From Lineus longissimus (Eukaryota; Nemertea; Pilidiophora; Heteronemertea; Lineidae): 64,000 nt of DNA. Shown here in pieces: positions 46,187 to 56,785 of this stretch; the stretch's first letter is position 1; every line of letters starts with the position of its first letter. The notes beneath the pieces were generated by a model. It ran no database searches and was not told the origin of the DNA. It saw only the letters and a list, made by a program, of their open reading frames with translations. Location: contig NC_088317.1 of the NCBI RefSeq assembly GCF_910592395.1, forward strand, positions 3,472,001 to 3,536,000. Direction: 5' to 3'. Made by a program: the position numbers and the translations under genes.

Positions 46187-46641
46187 TCTCCAACAATATT
46201 TAGAGAAGTTAACTTCAGAATCAGGAACTTCTAACGCCAGGAATTGAACCTGCCGATAGATCTTGTTACATTTTAATATCTTCCCTGAAAGCACCTCACC
46301 TTTGGAACATCTGGCTCTGCTCTTGGTTACCAGTTATTAGTCACAGTGTCGGAAGGTTCCAACAATTTCTGCTGCAAGTCGCAGATCTTTTCGATTAACC
46401 GCGACGATCAAAGGAAAACGTTCATCAGCACCTTATCATTTCTTCTAGTTGCCGGCACCCTCGGCCCAAATTAAGTCTAAAGTATATGCAGGGCTGAAAA
46501 TGTACAGCTGAAGATATGCCCCATTTTCTAGTCAGCATGCCTGACGGGACCTGCAGGCTCAGTATCATAAGATTATAACCCCCACTTCATTGACTCCTTT
46601 ATTCAAGCTTTAGATCTGACCTGAAAACAAAAACAAGACCT

Positions 46642-47040
46642 TATTGGCCTACCATCGTTTCCGGACCGTCTACAAAAGCTAGTCTTGCAGACAATTTGAC
46701 ATGAAACTATCTTTAGCAACGCCTGGATAAGATACACAGCTCTCGGTGTGATGTGCCCAGCGGGTAAAATGTACTATTGGCCTACCATCGTTTCCGGACC
46801 GTCTTCAAAAGCTAGTCTTGCAGACAATTTGACATGAAACTATCTTTAGCAACGCCTGGATAAGATACACAGCTCTCGGTGTGATGTGCCCAGCGGGTAA
46901 AATGTACTATTGGCCTACCATCGTTTCCGGACCGTCTTCAAAAGCTAGTCTTGCAGACAATTTGACATGAAACTATCTTTAGCAACGCCTGGATAAGATA
47001 CACAGCTCTCGGTGTGATGTGCCCAGCGGGTAAAATGTTC
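46642..47040. repeat. Three-copy 133-base tandem repeat
   Basis: Units begin at 46642, 46775 and 46908 with TATTGGCCTACCATCG and are almost identical (TACAAAAG in the first, TTCAAAAG in the others). The third ends at about 47037. There is no long open frame across units. The near identity implies recent amplification or homogenisation. Confidence 0.95.
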
Positions 47041-47618
47041 CCGGTTGTAGCAGTTTTATCTACCTGCAGTCATTCAAGTAGGTTTTAGCAAACATCGCGT
47101 CTGCTCTTTCAGATGTACAGCTTGTGTTAACGCTTCATGTGGGATAAGGACAGGAAAAAATCAATAAAAAATTAAGTATCATTTTGTTCGATTATGGTCA
47201 TGCAGAGCTCTCGAAAAGTTGTAATGTTCATCAATATTTTCATCTGTGCACCACGAGACTTCATAAGATTAAAGTTTTTTTCCAAATCAACAAACATTCT
47301 GATCACGAGGGACGTGAGAGAGCCGAATCGACAGTAAAATGGGTTTAACCGTTTTTTAATCGGTTTCTAAACACCTTCTTTGCAATGATGTCAGTTTCAT
47401 AAAGATAGCATGGGGTATGGGGAGAGGGTATGAATGATAAGTGAATAGGCCTCTATAGAAACGCATAGACTTGGCTTACATAAGTCATCCAGGGCAGGAA
47501 CCACCCTTGAATTGCATTCCGAGTGTCATCGTGTTGGTCACTGTTGAGTCCCAGACGCCGTTGCAACGAGCCAAGGGAACAAGAGCGAACTTCCACCGCA
47601 ACAGGCTGTGCGAGGAAA

Positions 47619-49985
47619 ATGACTATGGAATGGGCACTCTCAAAATTCCAAGAGGAGAAACTTCAGTCGATGTTTTCCTTCTTTGGTAGGTACACCAATA
47701 TTTCCGAAATCTCAGTAGAAGAAATAACTTCTTGAATAAAATAGCCATTTTGAAATCAAAATATTTACAAACTCACCCAAGTATTTACAAATTCCACAGG
47801 CAACTGGAGTTTACTATGATACAAAAGTAATTTTCAAAATCTTCAAAATAGTCATGCACAACTTCAAGTAGTCTGTTTGAACAAGATTGTCTTGGTGAAC
47901 TCCAGTTGTCTGTGGAAAGAATGATAACAAAATGGCTGTACACGTATGCATTTTCACAAACCGTCTGATATTTCGCTTTGTTTTAGTTCAGAGTGAGATT
48001 GGCGTCGAAGAGGAGAAATTCAACGAACTTCGCTGGAAAGTTTTATATAAGGTAAGTGTTGGGTTTGAAATCGATAGTTGGAGGAATATTGCAACATAAA
48101 GGTGAGGTTTTCAACGTTTTTTTAGGAAATGGTAACTTTGTACCATATCAGTCAGTGGAAGTTACCATTGTGAACCCACAACAAACCAATGGCAAACAAA
48201 AGACGGCGTGATCGCATTCCACGATCCCATCTCAGTCCTTTGCTCGGCGGCTAGGCTGCGCTGCCAGTGCCCTGTCAGTGCCCGGTCGCGCTGCCCGACA
48301 AGATTGTTCCCCGCTCGGCTTGTGGCTGTAACAGAAATATTTACGTTTAGAACATTCTCGACTTCACCGGCTGGACCGAGGAATCGACAGAAGCGAAGCG
48401 ATGCAAGGGCGTGATCGAGTGTTTCTTTAAGTCGATGGTGGAGAAGTGCAACTTTCTACTCCAAGCGGATAAAGAAGAAAAAATTACAGACTTGTCCTCA
48501 GGTAGAATTTCAATAACATGTACAATACGTGGTTCTATTGGTCTTCACTTTCTGTCTGGACACAAGGCCTGATTCAAATTGACCTGGTGAGACATTGGGT
48601 GATATGAATAAAGACTAGTAAATGCTTTTACTTCAGTTTTGTACAGAAAGGCCTAGTGTAAATGTACATGGGGTTTTCAGTAAAAGCAATTGCTAGTCTT
48701 TATTCATATCACCCATTGAGTCCATATCAAACACTGCACATTAGAATTAAATGTTTAACTAGAGACAAGAATTTTTTCATCAACAAGGGTATGCCGACAT
48801 TAACTGGGCCTTGGTACAAGGGGGTAGGTTTTCTCAATCTCATACTTGCATCTTTATTCTCTTTCATTTATATTCCATACCACTAGAGAACTGGTTCCGT
48901 ACGTGGTCGCACCTGCTGCGCGGCAAGAAGGTGATGGACGGATTGCCAATCTGGGTGACGGTCCTACCTAAGATCCTCCTGGAAATCATCGACAGAGATG
49001 GTAAGTTAAGACAGAAAACACTGACTGATATCTGCCTAGCTAGAGGACGTCAGCTAGAAACTTCTTTCTCTACGGTCTTCATGTTTTTAGCAAAAGGAAA
49101 ATGCATGTATGTACTCTACATAACGTTTAGAAACTCCATGGCCGGTAAACATCGTCTCGTTAACGCGATTTTGTAATACTAGTATATATATTTCAGGAGA
49201 TGGCGTGATCAGTTTCGACGAATTGAAGAGGTTTTACCAACAACTTCTCCCGAAGACCAAGAATGTTCAAGAAAGTATGATGCTTTCAGCCTTTAACCAA
49301 ATGACTGATGTAAGTTCTAGTCCAGCATTCGGCAACAGACGCACACCATGATAGAAATTATCCATTTATGAGCTGACGGAGTCCAACCTACATGTATATT
49401 GTACCTTTTGTAGTGGGACGTGCCAGGCCGATCGTCGTCTTGTGTGGCGTCCCAAATCATTTTCTCTTCTTTTTAGAAAGGGACCTATCACCTGGACATC
49501 GACACTGTAGAACTGCTCTTCTCCAACTTCCTCATCGGACAGACACCCTTCGCTCCGGGGAAATACTTGTTCGGGTGTTACGGCACGGACGCTTCAACAA
49601 CGCCAAAGGTAAGTCTTTCAAATAAGACTCCGAGGCTCCATGCATCTGGCATGTCTGGTGTCTATGCCAGGGCAAGTAAAGACCCCACCAAGTGAGAAAC
49701 ATGATCAGCTTGCATGGACTCTCCCCTCCTTGGGCCAAAGGCCCTGGGCACAATGGTCAGTGTAATGACCGCGTCCCAGTATATGCAAGAAAGAAGAAAA
49801 TAGCTTTAACATGTCATGGTTCCATCTTTCAGATCAAGATTCTTCAAGATTTCAACGAGGAGGTTGACGAACTAGACTCTACTTCGCCGCGCAAGGCCCT
49901 GAGCCCGACAACGAGGCTGAAACGTTCAGAGGTACCAAGACCAAGGCGGAATTCCCTTCCGACAGGACTACTTGTTGGGAGTTAG
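47619..49985 (+). CDS. EF-hand calcium-binding protein, sarcoplasmic calcium-binding protein-like
   Basis: Seven exons, 47619-47685, 47987-48051, 48351-48501, 48887-49000, 49197-49309, 49477-49608 and 49833-49985, join in frame to 264 residues. The layout follows the sarcoplasmic calcium-binding protein/calexcitin group of cytosolic calcium buffers: a helix MFSFF at the start, a Trp-rich connector (ENWFRTW then GLPIW) and a canonical EF loop at residues 130-141 (DRDGDGVISFDE). The first two EF positions are degenerate. The first, formed across the exon 1/2 join, has no DxDxDG loop; the second (ADKEEKIT) lacks the Gly. A fourth near YHLDIDTVELLF is also weak. Only one site should therefore bind calcium strongly. 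A basic, Ser/Pro/Arg-rich tail of about 50 residues extends beyond the usual 180-190-residue family length. The frame is open upstream of the ATG. Confidence 0.85.
47792..47917. mobile_element. Inverted-repeat element, TTCCACAGGCAACTGGAG ends
   Basis: TTCCACAGGCAACTGGAGTT at 47792 and its inverse, GAACTCCAGTTGTCTGTGGA, ending at 47917, flank an AT-rich centre. It lies in the first intron of the EF-hand gene. No second copy was seen. Confidence 0.75.
48593..48717. mobile_element. MITE with ATTGGGTGATATGAATAAAG ends, copy 2
   Basis: CATTGGGTGATATGAATAAA opens and TTTATTCATATCACCCATTG closes a 125-bp palindromic element, with internal sequence in reverse orientation to the copy at 46061-46186. 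It lies in an intron of the EF-hand gene. Arms here match better than in copy 1, suggesting a younger insertion. Confidence 0.85.
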
Positions 49986-50801
49986 AGGTCACGCCTGTGA
50001 TCGCGTATGGCACAAGGACTTAGCATCACTATTTTGGCCAGAACTTGAAATCCTAACGTAATTAGAACTCGACCTTCAAAATTAAATTATGGGACGCTGT
50101 TCTCTCTGGAAATCAAAGAACAGACACCCACCCTCACATTGTTCGGTAAAGTAAAAATTTGTGGCAATTATAGCTGATACCATCTGCAATGGAACATAAC
50201 TAGCTCGATACCACAGGAATTTGAGGCAAAAAGCCACAGGGCATTTTTAATTCGGCAATTACGAAATATAAATAAGAGGATCAGTTGTTCTCTTATCAGC
50301 CAATTAACTCACGACATGTCTCAAATCCCAGTGTTCGATATCGCAGAAGTAGGTGGTCACACTTCACAGAACGCATTGTACAATACGCCTATTTCATTTT
50401 AAGACCTGCCTAACACGATTTTGAACAATGGGATAGGCGTTCGCGTTGGCGTTGCTTTGTGAAAACTCCCTATCAAATCGCAACGCCAACGCCAACGCCG
50501 ACACGATCGTCCATCCTCAGAGGTATTCAAACAGGACCGCGTGCGTCCTCGAAATCTCAATACGATTCCAAACCCGCAATCAAATATGAATTGTATTAGT
50601 CTATTTCTAAACATTTGATTGGAATTATTCGGATCAAAGGAATATCAACGCGACACGAACCAGTAGCGAATATTTAACACACAATTATCTCTTTCGATCA
50701 CGATTCCAAATAGTTTACACGGGACATCAGCTAATGCTAATGGCTTTTAATCATCATTATGGCTGACTAATAGACGATAGACGATAGACGATAAACCAAA
50801 A
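49986..50801. other. Intergenic with a small inverted repeat
   Basis: GATAGGCGTTCGCGTTGGCG (50432-) and its inverse built of AACGCC triplets (50480-50499) can form a hairpin. A three-unit TAGACGA microsatellite lies at about 50771-50792. No other feature was seen. Confidence 0.5.
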
Positions 50802-51089
50802 ATGATGGCATGGGGGTTGAAAGTATTGCATGTGTTTATCATTTTTAACTCCGTCGCATGCACAGCACAAATACAACGACAGAAATCTGACCAATCAGAG
50901 GCATCATTGATGCCGTCATCGGAGAGAATGTCCCGACATCGGATGCATGAGGACGAAAACTGGTGTGTTTGGGATTTAGCAACAGAGGAGGTTGCGAGAA
51001 ACTTGCCAACGTTTAGCAAGTATCGGGTTGGAGAGGTTATGACAAGATCGGTCTCAAAGCGAAGGAAATTCCTGTTTATACAAAGATAA
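50802..51089 (+). CDS. Candidate small secreted protein
   Basis: A single open frame of 95 codons starts ATGATG. The first 22 residues read as a signal peptide (MMAWGLKVLHVFIIFNSVAC), followed by a polar chain with acidic and basic segments, one later cysteine (NWCVWDL) and a dibasic-rich C-terminus (SVSKRRKFLFIQR). It has no glycine-dibasic amidation site, so the common neuropeptide signature is missing, although the basic cluster could be a processing site. An antisense frame of similar length covers the same bases and is not preferred because it has no signal peptide. It lies between the EF-hand gene and the GPCR array. I do not recognise a family. This could be a chance frame. Confidence 0.4.
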   Translation: MMAWGLKVLHVFIIFNSVACTAQIQRQKSDQSEASLMPSSERMSRHRMHEDENWCVWDLATEEVARNLPTFSKYRVGEVMTRSVSKRRKFLFIQR

Positions 51090-51751
51090 AGCGAGGCCAG
51101 GAATATCAGTCCAGTATCTATGATTGAATCTCGAATTCGCTATCACATTAGGTAAGTAGCCGACACGGCAAATCTTTTGCTTGGAACTTTTAATCAGGTT
51201 GTGAAGTTGTAGCAATTTTGCATATTATAAACTCATAACTAGTTGTAGGTAAGTTTTGAAAATACTAGTAAACGTGTTGATATGGGATGGGCCACCGGGT
51301 AATTATAGGATAGTACATGTACATTGTATATAGGCGTACACACCCACGAACATTGGCAGTTAACAGGACACATGTGACCCTCTACAGCAAAATGAGTCGC
51401 ATGTCGCTTCGAGCTTGACAGGTTGAGGCGGACTGGTTGTTCATTTCACTATAGTCTGCCTTTTGTGAAATCTGAGTGTATCAATTTCTTCTATTATGTC
51501 CTGGTGTCATTTTAGGCTCATCTTCTGTGCGACATGCGACCCATTTTGCTGTGGTGGCTCACATATACGTGTATTTCACAATCGCACAAGAATCCACACA
51601 AATGATTGGTGGATAATATTTGCAAGGTCACCCGGCCTTGATGATGGTCAATGAGTAAATATCATAGATTCTCATCGAAGGAGCTGACAAACATCAATTT
51701 CTTGCGACAATATTTGCCCCAAGCTCGAGGTTTTAGTTCCTGCCGCTCAGG

Positions 51752-52200
51752 GTGATGACCAACAGTGCCTTTGATTGCACAATGCGCAGATACATGTATG
51801 ACCAAGGATGGTCAAAAGCGTTACTGATATTTTCTCATTTTGTCACATATCTACTTTTCCATGATCATGCTCAAAATCAGCACGATCATGCTCATAATCA
51901 GCATGATCAACAGTATTTTGCTTGCGCAGACACACGACCCAAACGAGATAAAATCGTGACAGATATATTTTTTAGTCGATCACGTTCTGCGATCTCTCAT
52001 GATCAACGTGATTGAGTAGTGTACTTGCGCAGATGACCAAGAGTAGTCAAATCAAACAGATATTATCTCACTTTATCAGGTACTACTTTACCATTAACAC
52101 ACGCATGATCAACAGTACTTTTGATGCATTGCACAGATACATAAGATGACCAAATGCCAGTCAAAGGCGAGACATCTATTTTCTCAGTTCAACACTTATC
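51752..52200. repeat. Diverged tandem repeat upstream of GPCR array
   Basis: About four irregular units of 100-150 bases begin near 51752, 51902, 51999 and 52107 with ATGA(C/T)CAACAGT-like sequence and share GCGCAGATACAT, GACCAA and CAGATAT...TCTCA blocks. Inside the first unit a 19-base motif, ATCATGCTCAAAATCAGCA, is repeated between 51861 and 51909. It ends about 450 bases before the first receptor. Confidence 0.55.
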
Positions 52201-52649
52201 TAAAGCCATTTTAATACACTAACATGATACATTTGTTCATTTGATATTTTCATTTGATATCCCAACACCATACATGTGGAATTACTTCGCCTTTACAGCT
52301 CCAATTCTATCTATGTAGCGGAGCATGTTGTATCATGTTTCCGATCACAAAAGGTAATTATATTTCGTCAGAGTATGTACAAAAGTACACCAAAAGGTAG
52401 CTATTTCCGATTTGCAAAGAACCGAGAAAAGAAGGTCATCAGAGCACTTATTCTATAAACATACACCAATTGTCATTTTACTTTACTTTCCAGACCGATG
52501 CCACCGAAGACGAATTCCGGAAGAGAGAAAGGCATCGCGGCGCTCGGGCGAATTGACCAGAGGATTTTATACTAACTCATTCTTCGTATTTGGGCATTGT
52601 CATTTCAAGCAAATATTGCGATATCCTGTGACGCTGTTATCAGAGCGCA

Positions 52650-53852
52650 ATGACAATGGCCGAAACCTATAGTTTGGGTATTAGCAACACAGTCACACAG
52701 CTTTTGACAGCCCTCACCAACAGCACTTCCGTTCCTCTTCAGGCAAATCGCCGAATCATTGAATTGAAGAAGATCACAGGTTTCGTCCAAGTTTACGTTG
52801 ACTTAGTCATTGTATGTGTCGGACTTCTCGGTAACATTTTCTCCATCATTGTCTTTTCGAGATGCAGGAGAAAGGATGCAGCGAGCATTTTTTATTTGAC
52901 CTTTCTTGCTATAAGCGACAGCGGAAATCTCGTAATGTATGTTGTTGCGTATTGGAGCGCGTATGGCTTGAAGGAACTATCATCTGGAGACATAGTTTTC
53001 AATATGATGACGTTTTCAACAATAACTTGCAAATTATTCAGTTATTTACTCGACGTTTTCGCCTTCTCGTCTGCCTGGACCATAATTGTCTTCAGTTTGG
53101 AGCGCGTTGTTGCCGTATGGTGGCCATTAAAAACATCATCTCTGCTGACGCCATCGAGACGAAGGACGGCCATCTTAGTTTTGGTGGCGGTTGCGCTGGT
53201 TTCGAACATCCCAGTTCTCGTTTTCTCAGAAATATTCGAAGAGAAAGGATTCACGAAATGTTTTTACAACCTCAACGGATTCAGCGGTGACGGGAAGTTT
53301 TTATTCGTATTTTTCTTTTTGACCACAAAGAACTACGCTCTTCCTTGTCTCCTGATTCTAACTCTTAACTCGGTGTTAGTGGTCGGAATAGTGAAATCAA
53401 AAAGGTCCGTTGTTCGAACGAGTTACTCAAAATCAAAAATTGAAGCTAAGGAAATGAGATGCGTTATAAACCTTCTCATTGTCTCTACAGTCTTCATTCT
53501 CTTAAACATCCCCTACGTCACGTTATGGACTTATTACAATTATGAAAACTTCATCCACGGTTTGGAGAGAAAGTCCAAAGACGATGTTGACATGTTACAC
53601 GGAATAGGAACGTTTGTTATATCTTTGACCATGATTAACTACAGCATAAATTTCATAATATATTCGAAGTCGCTTGATTACTATCGCCATGAAGGGAGGA
53701 AGATTCTTCAGAGTCTACTATGCTGTTGCAGGCACACTGCTGGCTCTGGTGCGGAGGAATCTGTTTTCTGTTCGAACGAGAGTTCGCGAATGACCACATC
53801 AACGTCAGGAAGTAGGCAACACATTCATACTATAAGTGTTGACAAGATGTGA
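52650..53852 (+). CDS. Class A (rhodopsin-family) peptide-type GPCR, array copy 1
   Basis: A single coding exon of 400 residues. Seven hydrophobic segments are clear: TM1 47-70 with Gly61-Asn62, TM2 78-101 with Asp90, TM3 after Cys127 ending in ERV (151-153) where DRY is usual, TM4 without the usual Trp, Cys204 in the second extracellular loop to pair with Cys127, TM5 with Pro232, TM6 with NIPY (286-289) in place of CWxP, and TM7 ending NFIIY (334-338) in place of NPxxY. A CCC palmitoylation-type cluster (358-360) and a Ser-rich tail follow. Sequon NST (24-26) lies in the N-terminus. It would signal through G proteins at the plasma membrane; the ligand is unknown, and resemblance to FMRFamide-type receptors is only a general impression. 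ATG 52650 or 52656 may start it. An AG six bases upstream may be a splice acceptor from a 5' noncoding exon. Confidence 0.9.
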   Translation: MTMAETYSLGISNTVTQLLTALTNSTSVPLQANRRIIELKKITGFVQVYVDLVIVCVGLLGNIFSIIVFSRCRRKDAASIFYLTFLAISDSGNLVMYVVAYWSAYGLKELSSGDIVFNMMTFSTITCKLFSYLLDVFAFSSAWTIIVFSLERVVAVWWPLKTSSLLTPSRRRTAILVLVAVALVSNIPVLVFSEIFEEKGFTKCFYNLNGFSGDGKFLFVFFFLTTKNYALPCLLILTLNSVLVVGIVKSKRSVVRTSYSKSKIEAKEMRCVINLLIVSTVFILLNIPYVTLWTYYNYENFIHGLERKSKDDVDMLHGIGTFVISLTMINYSINFIIYSKSLDYYRHEGRKILQSLLCCCRHTAGSGAEESVFCSNESSRMTTSTSGSRQHIHTISVDKM

Positions 53853-55573
53853 TAGTACTAATCAGCTTATTTGGTATTTGCCGTGTCTCTGCCACATTAG
53901 GCATTTTTCGCAAGCCTTCCGAGCAACAAACTAAGAAGTTCTGCGAAATTTTGTCCATTGTTTCATGATCGACCAGTTTCAACATATCCGAACGGGTTGG
54001 GATTGACTGTATTTTTTGCAACAGACGTTTTGAAAATCAATGTCCACCATCTTTAATTTTCAAAACGTACATGTAACGACGTCTTTTCTGGGATACCCCA
54101 ACGTCACTGAAGTGACGGTTATAAAAATGCCTGCCAATCTTGTGTTTTCGGCAGGATTTCTGACGGCTTTCGCCGAACACACAAGGTTGGTTGGCGGTAG
54201 AGATTACCTCTGTAGTGTATTCACCATACAAATAGTCTACGTGACAAACCTATCGACCTCAGGACATTCCAGAAAACTCGTATCCCTTTTACATCTAGGG
54301 CTTTCTGTTTTGATCCCGGTGTAATGTTTTTGAGTGTTTCTGTTTTTGAGTGTTTCCCCTCATTGTTTGGGAACGCTCAAAAATAGATTGACAAGTTTTT
54401 CTGTGTATCCCCCCTATTGAAAAGTCGTGGTCTCTCTAGCTGCCTATTGTTTGGAAACACTGACACATGGGAAACAACCACAGATGTTACACCGGGCTTC
54501 CAGCTTCCGGTGTCTCCCTCTAGAATTAAACTGTCGGTCAGTTGTAACGATTTTACGATAAAAAACAATTAACCAGTCAATATGATGAGCAACACTCATA
54601 TGGAAGAGGAGCTAAATTAATTTAACGCCGCTAGTCATCAGGACTTGCTACTCAGAACTAGGTACTCTGTGCCAATGCAAACTATGAGAATATTAAAATT
54701 ATTAGTCACACGTTTTTGTCATTTTACATTTCCCCTCACACTGACACGTTTGATATAATTGAAATCCAATGCCATAGAATTACGAGCAGTTCTAAAACTT
54801 TTTCTCTGTATTCGCGGAAAGAGCTTTAGTTTCTCGTATTCGGATTTCAACACACGAACGAAGGAAAGATATACAACCCAACCTCTCAACTTTTATTACA
54901 CCATTGAGTACACAGTCAGCATGCAGCGCACTCAACGTTAACCATGAGCATGAGCAACTGACCACTTGTTATTGAACAGTGACGTTACAGAAGGTTTAGT
55001 GCAGTTTACCTCGGTTACTCTCGCTCCTGAAAGTCGAGGATGTGGTGAAAACGGATTTTGATAGTTCGAACCTCGAGCAGTATATGCCTGTAGGTAATTT
55101 TAGTTTCTCTGAGTCTTACTACAAGTTAACTTTTTTTAAATCGATGTGTGGCGATCTCAATATCCAACAAGCGACCGCAAAACCTCCTTGGAGGAGACGT
55201 CGATTGACCTGGCAACGCCAGTCTCAGCCCAAAAGGTCTTGCAGTCGGAATGGTATACAATATACGTGTACATGTACAAGCACTCCTTACAAAGTGGCAG
55301 CCATGAATGGAGGCAGCACGCGACGGGCTCCTAACAGAGTTGAATCAGAGTTCTATGTTGCATCGAGAGCAAGAGAGGTTGAAGGGGCAACCAGCACTGA
55401 GTTTTTGACCACCGAAGCTTGATTTCGGGCACAAAAAATTGAAATATCAGAAGACGAATTTTGACATTGACAGACACATGGCCCGGCCGACACCGGAGAC
55501 AATTCAGACGCTTATTCACTGATTGGGCCTATCAAGCCAATATTACATTTATTACTTATTCTGAGGCAGGTCA
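53853..55573. other. Spacer between GPCR copies 1 and 2
   Basis: The first 200 bases (GCATTTTTCGCAAGCCTTCC near 53901) match the 3' flank of the later copies. A direct repeat, TTTTTGAGTGTTTC, occurs twice at about 54327-54357 with an inverse at 54370-54383. From about 54760 on the sequence matches the 5' flanks of copies 3 to 5. A 126-codon frame at 55042-55422 is not conserved in frame in the other flanks. Confidence 0.6.
55307..55408 (+). other. Short upstream ORF in leader of GPCR copy 2
   Basis: A 33-codon ATG frame beginning MEAARDGLLTELNQSS lies 165 bases before the receptor ATG. Equivalent frames are at 57933-58034 (copy 3) and 60399-60500 (copy 4), same length and same stop. In copy 5 the frame starting at 63041 is shifted by an extra base. 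It may be a translated upstream ORF if this part is in the mature leader; conservation may simply reflect recent duplication. Confidence 0.35.
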
Positions 55574-56785
55574 ATGGCTACTATTACAGACGGCTATCAT
55601 TTGAACACTGGTGGTCGTGAGTTCACACAAATCCTGAGTGTCGTCGCAGACGGCACAACCGTCGGTCCTCATGCCTCTCGCGCTATCATTGAATTGAAGA
55701 AGATCACAGGTTTCATTCAGGTCTATGTTGACTTAGTCATTGTTTGCGTCGGACTATTTGGAAACATTTTCTCCATCATCGTGTTTTCGAGATGCAAGAA
55801 AAAAGATGCAGCGAGCATTTTTTATTTGACCTTTCTTGCTGTAAGCGACAGCGGAAATCTCCTCATGTATGTTGTTGCGTTTTGGAGTGGTAATGGCCTA
55901 AAGGAACTATCATCTGGCGACATAGTTTTCAAAATGATGACGTTTTCAACAATAACTTGCAAGTTATTCATTTATTTGATAGATGTTTTCGCCTTCTCGT
56001 CTGCGTGGACCATAATCGTTTTTAGCATGGAGCGCGTGGTTGCTGTATGGTGGCCATTAAAAACATCATCTCTCCTGACGTCATTCAGACGAAGGACGGC
56101 CATCTTGGTTTTGGTGGCGGTTGCGCTGGTTTCGAACATCCCTGTTCTCGTTTTCTCAGAAATATTCGAAGAGAAAGGATTCACGAAATGTTTTTACCGC
56201 CTCGACGGATTCAGTGGTGACTGGAAGTTTTTATTCGTATTTTTCTTTTTGACCACAAAGAACTACGCTCTTCCTTGTCTCCTGATTCTAACCCTAAACT
56301 CAGTCTTAGTGGTCGGCATAGTAAAGCCCAAAGGCAAAGGGGCCGCTGTTCGGACGAGTAACTCAAAAATTGAAGCTATGGAAATGAGATGCGTTATAAA
56401 CCTTCTCATTATCTCTACAATCTTCATTCTCTTTAACATCCCATTTGTTACGTTATGGACTTATTACAATTATGAAAACTTCATCCACGGCTTGGCAAGA
56501 CAGTCAAGAGACGAAGTTGACATGTTGCACGGAATCGGCGCATTTGTTGTATCCTTGACCATGATCAACTACAGTATGAACTTCATAATATATTCAAAGT
56601 CGCTTGATTACTATCGCAATGAAGGGAGGAAGATTCTTCAGAGTCTACTATGCTGCTGCAGGCACACTGCTGGCTCTGGTGCGGAGGAATCTGTTCTCAG
56701 TTTGAACGAGAGTCCACGAATGACCATGACATTAACGTCAGAAAATCTGCCACGCAAACAGACTGCAAATTTTAAAAATACTTGA
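55574..56785 (+). CDS. Class A peptide-type GPCR, array copy 2
   Basis: 403 residues in one exon, with the same seven-helix layout and the same ERV, NIP and NFIIY variants as copy 1. The N-terminus differs from copy 1 and is shared with copies 3 to 5 (MATITDGYHLN). It has no NST sequon. The third intracellular loop has a small insertion (KPKGKGAAVR). The C-tail ends LPRKQTANFKNT rather than copy 1's His-rich end. A putative splice acceptor, TTCTGAGGCAG, ends four bases before the ATG. Intact and probably functional. Confidence 0.92.
   Translation: MATITDGYHLNTGGREFTQILSVVADGTTVGPHASRAIIELKKITGFIQVYVDLVIVCVGLFGNIFSIIVFSRCKKKDAASIFYLTFLAVSDSGNLLMYVVAFWSGNGLKELSSGDIVFKMMTFSTITCKLFIYLIDVFAFSSAWTIIVFSMERVVAVWWPLKTSSLLTSFRRRTAILVLVAVALVSNIPVLVFSEIFEEKGFTKCFYRLDGFSGDWKFLFVFFFLTTKNYALPCLLILTLNSVLVVGIVKPKGKGAAVRTSNSKIEAMEMRCVINLLIISTIFILFNIPFVTLWTYYNYENFIHGLARQSRDEVDMLHGIGAFVVSLTMINYSMNFIIYSKSLDYYRNEGRKILQSLLCCCRHTAGSGAEESVLSLNESPRMTMTLTSENLPRKQTANFKNT

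Noticed and set aside
55042-55422. 126-codon frame in the leader of GPCR copy 2
   Set aside because: The same block in copies 3 to 5 is open only in pieces and in changing frames, so it is not under coding constraint as a whole.
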